Shown piece after piece: positions 9,378-17,723 of a DNA stretch of 27,176 nt; within the stretch, counting starts at the first letter, position 1, and each line of letters opens with the position of its first letter. The DNA lies in the NCBI GenBank assembly GCA_030141605.1, contig JAQGDQ010002466.1, forward strand, positions 1-27,176, given 5' to 3'. Source of the stretch: Tubiluchus corallicola (taxonomy: Eukaryota > Priapulida > Priapulimorpha > Priapulimorphida > Tubiluchidae). The notes below the pieces were generated by a model. The model had not been told where the DNA came from. It was given only the letters and a program-made list of their open reading frames with translations, and made no database searches. A program made the position numbers and the translations under genes.

Positions 9378-10010
9378 TTATTTTCTGCTTATCCCTTTTG
9401 AAGTTAAAGCCTTTTCACAAAATCCTAATAATAAGTCTGCAATTAATGCTAAAATAGCAGAAAAAATAGCCCCTACTAATATCATTTCTTGGTTATACAT
9501 TCCTAAGCCTCTATAAATTAAATCTCCTAGACCTCCAGCAGCAATTAAGGTAGCAATTGTAGCAATTCCAATAGAGGTTACAGTTGCTATCCGTACTCCT
9601 CCCATAATAACTGAAATGGCAAGAGGTATCTCAATATTAAACATTATTTCAAATTTTGACATTCCAATGCCCTTAGCAGCTTTTATTATAATAGGGTCAA
9701 CATTTTTTATTCCTATTAATGTGTTCTTTATAATAGGTAAAAGTGCATATAAAAATAAAGTAAATATCGCTGGTTTTCTTCCTATTCCAAATAGTGGCAT
9801 TGCAAAGGCAAATAATGCAAGTGATGGTATTGTTTGAATTATATTTGCTACATTAACAACGACATTTGAAACTTTCTTATTATTTACAACAAGAAATCCA
9901 ATTGGAATTCCAACAGCACAAGCAAGAGAAACAGCAAAAATAGATAGATACAGGTGTTCAAGTACTTTTTCAAAAATAAATTCCCAATTATTTAATATAT
10001 ATTTAAACAT
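9378..10010 (-). CDS. opuCB: Quaternary-amine ABC transporter permease
   Basis: A 210-residue membrane protein with about five or six hydrophobic segments and the binding-protein-dependent transport signature: the EAA-type loop AAKGIGMSKFEIMFNIEIP, then GGVRIATVTSIGIATIATLI and GGLGDLIYRGL. It forms the translocation pore for osmoprotectants with the neighbouring ATPase. The start is ATG 10010, eight bases after GAGGG, with one base between it and the ATPase stop; an in-frame GTG at 10025 overlaps the ATPase end and is less likely. There is only one permease gene here. Bacillus OpuC has two (OpuCB and OpuCD), so this transporter probably uses a permease homodimer. No frameshift is seen. Confidence 0.92.
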   Translation of the reverse strand: MFKYILNNWEFIFEKVLEHLYLSIFAVSLACAVGIPIGFLVVNNKKVSNVVVNVANIIQTIPSLALFAFAMPLFGIGRKPAIFTLFLYALLPIIKNTLIGIKNVDPIIIKAAKGIGMSKFEIMFNIEIPLAISVIMGGVRIATVTSIGIATIATLIAAGGLGDLIYRGLGMYNQEMILVGAIFSAILALIADLLLGFCEKALTSKGISRK

Positions 10011-10011
10011 A

Positions 10012-11151
10012 TTAGTAGCCCTCACTTTCTGGTATAATATCGCTAATTACATTAATAATACTAGAATTTGATATAAAACCAACTAAACCATCATTTTGAT
10101 CAACAACTGGGCTAGTTAATATAGAGTTTTCTTTTCTAATTGCTATTACTTCTGTTAATGACATATCAAATGATATTTTTATAAAATCTCTTTTCATAAT
10201 ATCTTTAATTTTAGTTGAATGATCACTAACCCCATGAAATCTATTAGCACCTATAAGTCCTATAAGTTTATGAGGCCTTGAACCAGAGCTATCTACTACA
10301 GCTAGTATTGTCACATTATGCTTTTTCATGACTTCAATTGCCTGAGCAACAGATCTATTGGCTCCAATTTCAATTACCTTATCATTCATTATATCTGAAG
10401 CTTTTAATAAGTCTGGGGTTTTCCATAATCTATTTTTTCCTACAAAATTTTCAATAAACATATTCGCTGGCTTTTTTAATATGTCTTCTGGAGTATCAAA
10501 TTGAATAATGTTACCATCTTTCATAACTGCAATTTTATCTCCAATTTTTATTGCTTCATCAATATCATGAGTTACAAAAACTATTGTTTTATTCAGCTCA
10601 TCTTGTAGCCGTAATAGTTCATCTTGTAGTAATTCCCTTGTGATCGGGTCAAGTGCAGAAAATGGTTCATCCATTAAAATAATATCTGGATCATTTGCAA
10701 GTGATCTAGCTACTCCTACTCTTTGCTGCTGTCCACCTGAAAGTTCTTTTGGATATCTGTTAGCATAATCTTCATAAGAAAGCCCTATTAGCTTAAATAG
10801 CTCTTTTATTTTTTTTAATATTTGCTTTTTATCTTTTTTACATAGCTTTGGTATTATCCCAATATTTTCCTCAATTGTTTTATGAGGAAATAAACCTACA
10901 TTCTGTATCACATAACCAATATTTCTCCTAAGTTCATTTTTATTAAAACTTTTAATATTTTTCCCATCAATAAAAATATCACCCTTTGTTGGTTCATGAA
11001 GTCTATTTATCATTTCCATTGTAGTTGTCTTTCCACAACCACTTTCACCAACTAAAACAACTAGCTCCCCTTTTAAAATTTTTAAATTTAAATTTTCAAT
11101 AATATTTGTCATTCCATCATAAGTTTTAGTAATATTAACTAGCTCTATCAT
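10012..11151 (-). CDS. opuCA: Quaternary-amine ABC transporter ATP-binding protein with CBS domains
   Basis: A 379-residue ATPase that powers osmoprotectant uptake. The nucleotide-binding domain (about 1-235) has Walker A GESGCGKTT (35-43), the Q-loop in GYVIQNVGLFPH, signature LSGGQQQR, Walker B IILMDEP and the H-loop in VFVTHD. Two CBS domains (about 250-375) follow; in OpuA/OpuC-type transporters these sense ionic strength or nucleotides such as c-di-AMP. The start is ATG 11151, downstream of GGGAGGA; an upstream ATG at 11178 lies before this Shine-Dalgarno. It is the first gene of the operon, with one base between it and the permease start. A promoter and a 216-nt leader containing a terminator hairpin precede it, suggesting regulated read-through. 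Confidence 0.94.
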   Translation of the reverse strand: MIELVNITKTYDGMTNIIENLNLKILKGELVVLVGESGCGKTTTMEMINRLHEPTKGDIFIDGKNIKSFNKNELRRNIGYVIQNVGLFPHKTIEENIGIIPKLCKKDKKQILKKIKELFKLIGLSYEDYANRYPKELSGGQQQRVGVARSLANDPDIILMDEPFSALDPITRELLQDELLRLQDELNKTIVFVTHDIDEAIKIGDKIAVMKDGNIIQFDTPEDILKKPANMFIENFVGKNRLWKTPDLLKASDIMNDKVIEIGANRSVAQAIEVMKKHNVTILAVVDSSGSRPHKLIGLIGANRFHGVSDHSTKIKDIMKRDFIKISFDMSLTEVIAIRKENSILTSPVVDQNDGLVGFISNSSIINVISDIIPESEGY

Positions 11152-11367
11152 ACTTCCTCCCGAGATTATAAAAAACACTCTACACTATTAATTGCTAAGG
11201 AATTAGTTAATAGCATAGAGTGTTTATGTTTTACTTTTATTATTAGAACAACAAAAAACACTACTAATAAATATATTAAATTTTAATTCTATCAAGCCTT
11301 CTTTGTAATATATTTTATAAACTTTAAGTTACCTAATACTACATTACCACTAACTCCCCCTAAACCT
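11152..11367 (-). promoter_or_regulatory. Candidate cis-regulatory leader of the ABC operon
   Basis: About 216 nt of untranslated RNA lie between the predicted transcription start (near 11367) and the ATPase ATG. The leader opens purine-rich (AGGTTTAGGGGGAGTTAG), then a GTAATGTA / TATATTAC pairing can form a stem-loop. It ends with a long terminator hairpin whose T-run is ten bases before the ribosome binding site. This layout is typical of riboswitch, T-box-like or protein-dependent attenuation, but I could not match it to a known class by its conserved bases. No leader peptide of useful length is seen. Confidence 0.5.
11170..11223 (-). terminator. Leader terminator (attenuator) before the ABC operon
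   Basis: Read on the minus strand, ACACTCTAT-G-CTATTAA pairs with TTAATAG-TG-TAGAGTGT around a ~15-nt loop and is followed by six T residues. No gene ends just upstream on this strand, so the hairpin lies inside the 5' leader, immediately before GGGAGGA of the ATPase gene. Confidence 0.75.
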
Positions 11368-11373
11368 CACCTT

Positions 11374-11402
11374 ATTGTATCATAAAATAAGGTTTATATC
11401 AA
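11374..11402 (-). promoter_or_regulatory. Promoter of the quaternary-amine ABC operon
   Basis: TTGATA (11397-11402), a 17-nt spacer and TACAAT (11374-11379) on the minus strand form a near-consensus housekeeping promoter. The predicted start is near 11367. Confidence 0.8.
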
Positions 11403-11511
11403 ATTTGAAACAAGCTAAGTCTTTATATAGCTTCGCATAATATAAAAAATAATACTAAAGAATCAAGCAACAACTTATATTTATGTGTTATTTTATATCC
11501 TTTGCGCAAAT

Positions 11512-11544
11512 AAAAAAAACCCTAGTGCTATAACTAAGGGTTTT
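11512..11544 (-). terminator. Terminator after the GlsB-like gene
   Basis: On the minus strand AAAACCCTTAGT pairs with ACTAGGGTTTT, followed by a run of eight T residues, 10 bp beyond the gene's TAG. Confidence 0.88.
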
Positions 11545-11553
11545 AATTAATAT

Positions 11554-11802
11554 CTATTTTTTCTTTTTTACCAAGTTTACAATAAAAATAACAATTATCG
11601 CTCCAATAATACCAACTATAGTTTCACCAATTATTCCAAAATTTGAATCAAAGTCTGTCAAACCTCCAATTAAAAAAGTTCCAACTACTCCTCCAATAAA
11701 ACCAAGTAAAATATTAAGCCATATAGGATATGCTGATTTCATTATTTTAGATGCAATCCATCCTATTAAAGCAAAAATAATTATTTGAATAATTATACTC
11801 AT
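11554..11802 (-). CDS. GlsB/YeaQ/YmgE-type stress membrane protein
   Basis: A small (82-residue) inner-membrane protein with three glycine-rich membrane segments: residues 4-20 with GWIASKIM, about 27-46 with GFIGGVVGTFLIGG, and about 55-77, ending in a lysine tail. This is the layout of the transglycosylase-associated GlsB/YeaQ family, linked to general stress; its biochemical role is unknown. The start is ATG 11802, seven bases after AGGAGG, rather than an upstream ATG (11859) that would put a Lys/Arg-rich stretch before the first membrane segment and would overlap the promoter. It is flanked by its own promoter and terminator, so it is probably a single-gene unit. Confidence 0.85.
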   Translation of the reverse strand: MSIIIQIIIFALIGWIASKIMKSAYPIWLNILLGFIGGVVGTFLIGGLTDFDSNFGIIGETIVGIIGAIIVIFIVNLVKKKK

Positions 11803-11830
11803 ATTTAACCTCCTTTTTTTGTATTTACAA

Positions 11831-11859
11831 ATTATATCACAAAAAATATTGCTTATCAA
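11831..11859 (-). promoter_or_regulatory. Promoter of the GlsB-like gene
   Basis: TTGATA (11854-11859), a 17-nt spacer and an extended -10 TGATATAAT (TATAAT at 11831-11836) on the minus strand, 28 bp before the ATG. Confidence 0.88.
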
Positions 11860-11922
11860 TGCATATTACCTAATTATAGTTTCTTTATAAACTTATTTTT
11901 TATAATATAAATATTATTTTAT

Positions 11923-12363
11923 TTATACTTTAGGTATTCTTATCTTTTGACCAGGAAATATTTTATTAGGATCTTCTATAACTTCTTTATTAGCTTCAAA
12001 GATCTCATTGTACTTACTTGCATCTCCTAAAAAGTCTTCTGCTATTTTACTTAAAGTATCTCCAGATTTTATTATATAGTACTCAACATCTTTATCTTGC
12101 TCAGGTTTTTTTACTTCACTACCATCAACTTCTTCTACTCCATCTACGTTTCCAGCCATAAGTACAGTCTTTTCAAATGCATCAGCAGACTCAGCTTCTC
12201 CAGTAATTTTTACCTTTCCTCCTTCAAATTCCACATCTAAATCTTTCACTCCAGGATTAGCAACTTCTATGTTGTCTTTTATTTTTTGAGCTGCCACCTC
12301 ATTTTTGTCATCCTTTTTAAACACTTTTTTCCCCATATTTTTTGCAAAATCAAATAAACCCAT
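11923..12363 (-). CDS. kbp: BON-LysM protein, Kbp (YgaU)-like potassium-binding protein
   Basis: The 146 residues follow the E. coli Kbp/YgaU plan over the full length: the MGLFDFAKN-MG opening, a BON domain (about 20-82, with GKVKITGEAES and AGNVDGVEEVDG) and a C-terminal LysM domain (about 93-145, YIIKSGDTLSKIAEDFLG to PNKIFPGQKIRIP). In E. coli the protein is cytoplasmic, binds K+ specifically and helps cells at high K+. There is no signal peptide here, in keeping with a cytoplasmic place. GGAGGTG precedes the ATG. Nearby osmolyte uptake genes and the KtrAB K+ system further along support a role in ion and osmotic balance, although the binding activity itself is inferred from the homologue. 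Confidence 0.9.
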   Translation of the reverse strand: MGLFDFAKNMGKKVFKKDDKNEVAAQKIKDNIEVANPGVKDLDVEFEGGKVKITGEAESADAFEKTVLMAGNVDGVEEVDGSEVKKPEQDKDVEYYIIKSGDTLSKIAEDFLGDASKYNEIFEANKEVIEDPNKIFPGQKIRIPKV

Positions 12364-12398
12364 TAAAACACCTCCAAAGTATTATATATCATTTGTAA

Positions 12399-12427
12399 AT
12401 TATACTATATAAATTTTTTAAAAACAA
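12399..12427 (-). promoter_or_regulatory. Promoter of the kbp-like gene
   Basis: TTGTTT (12422-12427), a 17-nt spacer and TATAAT (12399-12404) on the minus strand, 35 bp before the ATG. Confidence 0.8.
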
Positions 12428-13052
12428 GAAAATTTTAGATTACTATAATGAAAGTGGATATAAAGTGGATATTAAGTAAGCATTATTAAACTATAAATGA
12501 TTTTTATAGTTTTATAAAATACACTATCTATATACTTTCTTTTAATTTTATTATTTAAAAGAAAATTAGTAAAAGCTCATAAATTTATAACTCCACACAT
12601 CCATCTATAGTATTATTAGCTTATTTAATACTTTATAGTTCTTTTAAAGAATAATAATAACTGCTATTTTTTTAAATTGTTACTATTTACACTATTAGTT
12701 ACTTAGTGAACAAAATAACATTTTTATTTTAATATATTAAGTTTTACTCTTAAGGCACCGTATAACTCCATCTTATTTATAGTTCTCTAAATAAATATGT
12801 AAAAACAATAGTTTAAAAGATAATGTCAAATAAAAAAAGCTAAACTTATTTATTATAGCCTTAGTCTAAAAACCTATATAATAAACTATGAGATTTTAGG
12901 CAGTACAAAACTTAATTATATATTTAGTTTTATTAAAAATGAACGGTGTTTTTTAAAATAAAAATAAATAATATTATAATAACATTAAATATGCCATATA
13001 ATTCTATTTAATTTCTAGAGCTTATGAAAATTAAGTTATATAATTTTAATGT
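12428..13052. other. Gene-free AT-rich interval
   Basis: About 625 bp between the divergent kbp-like and barrel genes. I see no open frame with a ribosome binding site, no tRNA and no convincing structured RNA. A small GTGGATATAAAGTGGATAT direct repeat occurs near 12453. The interval may hold distant control sequences or decayed DNA. Confidence 0.5.
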
Positions 13053-13088
13053 AAAGTAATTTAGCAATAAAAAGTTACTTAGCAATAA
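13053..13088 (+). repeat. 18-bp tandem duplication upstream of the barrel gene
   Basis: Two adjacent 18-bp copies (13053-13070 and 13071-13088) share AAAGT-A-TTAGCAATAA with two mismatches. They lie about 55 bp before the GTG start of the barrel gene and just upstream of a TATAAT-like box (13104-13109), where a tandem operator or activator site could sit. The -35 region is poor, consistent with an activator-dependent promoter, but this is inference. Confidence 0.55.
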
Positions 13089-13143
13089 GTATATTAAACT
13101 TTATATAATTTTGATAATTGACTCTACTAAGGAGGGGGTTGAA

Positions 13144-16100
13144 GTGAAAAAATATGAATCTAAAAAACTATTGATTTTTGTGGCTTCGATAATAGTGAGC
13201 TCTTTATTTCATATAAATGGAGAAGTTTTACTTATAGAGCAACAAACAACAAATGTAAAAGAAGATAAAATGGAATCTCAAGAAAAAGGTTTAAAATATG
13301 AAATAATAAGTAATGGAGAAGAAAGACCTAGAAGCCAAGAAGAAGACACCACAGTGGATGAACCAGCAAAGCAAGATAACCGGAGAGTAGATACAAGGTA
13401 TAGCGGAAAAGAGACTATAGAAAATGAAGATGGAAATGTATACGCTTCAATAGACCCAATAAAAGTAGAGCCAAAATTAGATATAGTTTCTCAAGGTAAT
13501 GTAGAAGTTATAAATGGAAAATTTATTGAACCTATTTCATTTCAAATATATACTAATTATAGTGATTTTATTGAAAAATATGAAATTGCAATATTTAGAG
13601 AAGATGACAGAGATTTAGTAGATCCTATAAAAGTAATATCTGGAGAAGATATAAAATTCTTAGAAGAAATAACTTGGAATGGAGATACTAAAAAAAGTAT
13701 TAATATCAAACCAGGAGATGAGTTTATATATAGGTTAAGAGTATATGATAAAAATGGGGTATTTGATGAAACAAATCCTCGTAAAATATATGCTTTAGAA
13801 AAAAATGTTGCAAAAACAGTAAGTAAAATAGATGAAAAAAGCGTTGCAGAAATAAAAGGCGGAGAAATCTATGGAAGTGAGAACTATGCTAAACAAAATA
13901 TAGTTATGAACTCAAGTAAAATAAGATTTCATGGTGTAGGTTTACAAAACACTAAAAAATTAGTCATTGATGGAGAAGAAGTACCAATAGATGCAAATGG
14001 AAAATTTGTTTATGAAAAACTTTATCCTGTAGGTTATTATGATGTATTAGTAGAATATGTAGATCGAAACGATGAAGAGTGGGAGTATACCCTTAAAGTA
14101 GATGTTCCTAGAAATTATTTCTTTGGTGTAGGACTATTAGATTTAACAATGGGTGAAAATTCTGTTTCTGGAAATAGAGAAATACTAAGTAAAGATTACC
14201 ATTATGATGAGGAAATTTATGCAGATGGAAGATTAGGCTTTTATAGCAAAAGTAAATTTAAAGGCAAATTTTATTTAACTGCTCAATTTGATACTGGAGA
14301 AAGTCAAATAGAAGATATGTTTAAGGGCTTGTCAGATAGAACTAATAGAGATATCTTTAGACAACTTGATCAAGATGATCATTATTTAACCTATGGCGAT
14401 GACTCAACTACAATGGTTGATGTCAATACACAGGGAAAAGGATATATCAAATTAGAGTGGGATAAGTCAGAGGCTGTATGGGGAAACTATCATACTGATT
14501 TTACAGATAATGAATCAGCTCAATATAATAGAAGTTTATATGGAGCAAAAGGAAAGTATAATAGTAAATCAACTACAAATTTTGGCGAATCAAAGGTTCA
14601 ATTAGGAGGGTTCGCATCAGAACCTGGCACACTATTTGCTCACAATGAATTTGCTGGTACAGGAGGAAGCCTATATTACCTAAATAATAAAGATATAGTA
14701 TCTGGAAGTGAAAAAGTATGGGTAGAAGTAAAAGACCGTGATTCAAATAGGGTTATAGAAACCATAGCTCTTCAAAGAGGAAAAGACTATGAAATAGATG
14801 ACTACCAAGGAAGAATATTATTAAGTGAACCACTTCCAATACTAGTGCAAAATATAGGCTCTTCAATAATAAAAGATGAACCTTTAAATGGAGACGATGT
14901 AACTTTAAAAGTAGACTATGAGTATTATACTGAAGAGGGCTTTAATGGAGATGACTTAGTATATGGAGCTAATGGAAGGCATGGTTGAAATCACCTAGCT
15001 TTAGGAGGAACTTATGTAAATGATGACAAAGGCGATGTAGAATATGAGTTAGCTGGAACAACGCTATTCTTAGATTCACTGAAGGAAGCTACCTGAAGGT
15101 GAGTATGCAACTACAAAAGGTGTTCAAGCAGATGAAAATTTCTCATCAATAACAGGAGGTCTAGACTTTAACGAAAGTGCTACAAAAAATAATGATGCTG
15201 AGGGAGAAATTTTAAGAATAGGGGCTCATGTAAATTTCAATGATATAAATGAAAATATATCTTATAAGAACACATTTGATGCTTGGTATAAAAATAAAGA
15301 TGAAGGATTTTCAATATCAAGAGATGAAAGAGATTATAAAGAAGAGTCTTATGGAGCTGAATTAAATCTAGAACCTGGTGAAAAATTTAGATTAAACCTT
15401 AGAGGAAATAAATACATAACTGATGACGAAATTGATAAAACAGAAGATGTAAAAATTTCAGCTCTAACAACATTTGATATAACTGAAAAATTAGATGTAA
15501 GTGCAGAGGTAAAATATGAAAATTACATAAAAAATGATGACAAATCAACAGAAGAAGATGCAACGTTGATTGCTGGAAAATTAAGCTATGACGTTGGAAA
15601 AGGAACCAATGTTTATGGAATTGTACAAACAGCATTAGATAAATCAGAAAACTACGCAGATAATGATTTATATACAGTGGGAGCTTCTACGAAATTAGGA
15701 GATAAATTAGGAATAAGATTAGAAGGAAGTACAGGAGATAGAGGAGATTCTGTAACTGGTGGATTAGATTATAGCTATGGAAATAACCATGATTTATATA
15801 TGAATTATACTCAATCAACTAATAGAACAGAAAAATCAAGATCAATAACAGCAGGACAAAGAGCAAAGGTAAATCCTAAGTGGAATCTATTTCATGAAAG
15901 TCAATTTCTTAACAGCAACGATGACAGCTCTGGAATAGCTCATACTTTTGGAACAGACTATGATGTAACTGAAAAACTAAGACTAGGTTTTTTAACTCAA
16001 TATGGAACTTTAACAGACAGAGAAGATCAAGAAACAGAAAGAATGGCAGCAAGTACATACTTAAGATATGAAGGTAAAGATTTTACTCTTAGAAATAAAC

Positions 16101-16756
16101 TTGAATATAGACAAGATGAAAATTACGAAGATAAAAAGTCAAAACAATGGGTAACAGCAAACACATTAGAATATGTAATAAACGACGAAATAACTTTACT
16201 AGGTAAAGTAAACGCTTCAATTAGTGAAGATAGCGATTCTGATATTGCTGATGCTAAACTCATAGAATCAGGACTTGGAGCAGCTTATAGACCTATAAAT
16301 AATGATCGGTTAAATTTATTTGGTAAATATACTTACTTATATGATCTAGATACTCCTACCCAAGGCAACCCTGATGAGAAATCTCACAATTTATCAGTAG
16401 AGGGAACATATGATATAAATAGAAAATGGGAAGCAGGAGCAAAGTATGCATATAAGAGTGCTTCTCTAAGAGAAGAAAGAGATGAAGGAGAATGGTATGA
16501 AAATTCATATGATTTATTAGCATTAAGACTTAGATACCATGTAATTAAAAATTGGGATATTTTTGGTGAATATCATTGGTTAAGAGATTTAGAAAGCGAT
16601 GATATAAAACACGGTGCTATAGCTGAGATAAATTATCATGTTAACGACAATATAAAAATAGGAGTAGGGTATAACTTTACAGACTTTAATGATGAATTAA
16701 CAGATCTAGACTATGATGCTAAAGGTTGGTATTTAAACTTACTTGGTAAGTACTAA
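13144..16756 (+). pseudogene. Large outer-membrane beta-barrel protein gene, three lesions
   Basis: About 1,200 codons encode an exported barrel protein. A signal peptide (about residues 1-26) is followed by a long acidic linker, beta-sandwich-like domains (about 100-340), a VSGSEKVWVEVKDRD ... GKDYEIDDYQGRILLSEPL segment known from many diderm surface proteins, and a barrel of amphipathic strands rich in Tyr/Asp/Asn. It ends in Tyr (NLLGKY), as outer-membrane proteins do. The start is GTG 13144 after GGAGGGGG, not the upstream TTG 13111. The frame is broken by a TGA at 14986-14988 in place of a probable Trp codon, then by two single-base losses near 15060 and 15098; the third frame is then open to the TAA at 16754-16756. 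Sequence on both sides is undamaged. Either a recent pseudogene or sequencing/assembly error fits. No ligand can be assigned. Confidence 0.85.
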
Positions 16757-16761
16757 GTAAA

Positions 16762-16798
16762 AAAAAATAACACTCTAATATTAGAGTGTTATTTTTTT
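16762..16798. terminator. Bidirectional terminator between barrel gene and TlpA-like gene
   Basis: A perfect inverted repeat AATAACACTCTAATA / TATTAGAGTGTTATT is flanked by an A-run on the left and a T-run on the right, so it works for both convergent genes. The TAA of the minus-strand gene overlaps its T-run. Confidence 0.92.
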
Positions 16799-17522
16799 AT
16801 TCTTTATTTTCTTCTTCAGTTGATTCTTTATTTTCTTCTTCAGTTGATTCTTTGTTTTCTTCTTCAGTTGATTCTTTGTTTTCTTCTTCAGTTGATTCTT
16901 TGTTTTCTTCTTCAGTTGATTCTTTGTTTTCTTCTTCAGTTGATTCTTTGCTTTCTTCTTCAGTTGATTCTTCATAATCAGCGTCTAACTTACTGTAATC
17001 GAAAATACCTGTTTGAGCTTCCTTAATAATTCCTGTTTCATCTATATAAAAATTTACTGGAATACTTTGTACTTTAAAAGCTTTCGCAAGTGTTAAGTCA
17101 TAATCATAGTATACAGGAAAGTCATAATTATTAGATGATATATACTCTTTTGTATCTTTTACGCTTCCTCTACCTGATCTTTGTTCAAGGTATACTGTTA
17201 TAATCTCTAAATCTTCTCTATCTTTATTTTCATTCCAATATTCTTGAAGATGTTCTTTTTCTGTGTTACAAACAGGGCACCAAATTGTACTGAAATTTAG
17301 TAGAACTTTTTTTCCTAGTAAATCTTCATATTTTACTACTTCATCAGTTAATAACGACTTAACTTCAAAATCAGGAATTACCTTCCCTGCTACAATACCT
17401 TCTTCCCCTTCAGCTTTTTCAACTACAATAGGCTTTTTCTTACTTTCTTTTTTGCTAGAATCCTTATTACAACTAATAAATAATGCTAATATAGTTATTG
17501 TGATTAATAGAAATTTTTTCAA
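16797..17522 (-). CDS. TlpA/ResA-like thioredoxin lipoprotein with repeat tail
   Basis: A 241-residue periplasmic thiol-disulfide oxidoreductase carried as a lipoprotein (lipobox LFISC, Cys18). The redoxin domain (about 48-180) has the active site WCPVC (Cys82, Cys85) and the cis-Pro in SIPVNFYID. Such proteins usually reduce cytochrome c apoprotein or other envelope thiols; no cytochrome maturation genes are nearby, so the partner is unknown. From about residue 185 to the end the protein is a low-complexity tail of seven near-identical 8-residue units (ESTEEENK), strongly acidic and encoded by 24-nt tandem repeats, which is not part of the family. The start codon is TTG 17522, four bases after GGAGG. 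It converges on the barrel gene at a shared terminator. Confidence 0.9.
   Translation of the reverse strand: MKKFLLITITILALFISCNKDSSKKESKKKPIVVEKAEGEEGIVAGKVIPDFEVKSLLTDEVVKYEDLLGKKVLLNFSTIWCPVCNTEKEHLQEYWNENKDREDLEIITVYLEQRSGRGSVKDTKEYISSNNYDFPVYYDYDLTLAKAFKVQSIPVNFYIDETGIIKEAQTGIFDYSKLDADYEESTEEESKESTEEENKESTEEENKESTEEENKESTEEENKESTEEENKESTEEENKE
16800..16972 (-). repeat. 24-nt tandem repeat, seven copies, coding
   Basis: Six full units (16822-16965) and a seventh partial one (16800-16821) of a 24-base sequence, GATTCTTTGTTTTCTTCTTC then AGTT on the plus strand, differing by one base in two units. As 24 is a multiple of three, copy gain or loss keeps the frame of the TlpA-like protein and only changes tail length. 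All three frames stay open on both strands, which creates several false ORFs here. Confidence 0.97.
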
Positions 17523-17723
17523 TTTTCCTCCTTTTTAATAAATACTTTATTTTTATATAATCGAAACAAATTTTACCATAATTTGATACATATATTCAAT
17601 ATAAAATTTTATTGTCTTGATGTTGATCAAAAATAGATAATCTCATAGCAATTTTATTATATTTTGTCTTTTTAAAAATATCTATAATTTTTAACATCTT
17701 TTACTTAATTATTATTTTATACT

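Noticed and set aside
11330-11362. A leader peptide in the ABC operon leader (AGGGGGAG followed by GTG GTA ATG TAG).
   Set aside because: It would have only three codons and no diagnostic codon run, so the purine stretch is more likely part of RNA structure.
13111-13143. TTG 13111 as the start of the barrel gene.
   Set aside because: It lies before the GGAGGGGG ribosome binding site and overlaps the promoter region; GTG 13144 gives a normal signal peptide directly after that site.
7560-14988. In-frame TGA codons in the transposase and barrel genes read as Trp (altered genetic code).
   Set aside because: Intact genes in the window use TGG for Trp and contain no internal TGA over several thousand codons. 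Both genes with TGA also carry frameshifts, so damage explains them better.
16800-16972. CRISPR array, because of regularly spaced 24-nt repeats.
   Set aside because: The units are directly adjacent without variable spacers, and they are in frame inside the lipoprotein gene; no cas genes are near.
16781-17026. Plus- and minus-strand ORFs rich in LFSSSVDS, QLKKKTKN and LILCFLLQ over the repeat.
   Set aside because: They are shadows of a repeat whose length is a multiple of three, with all frames open; none has a ribosome binding site or family features.
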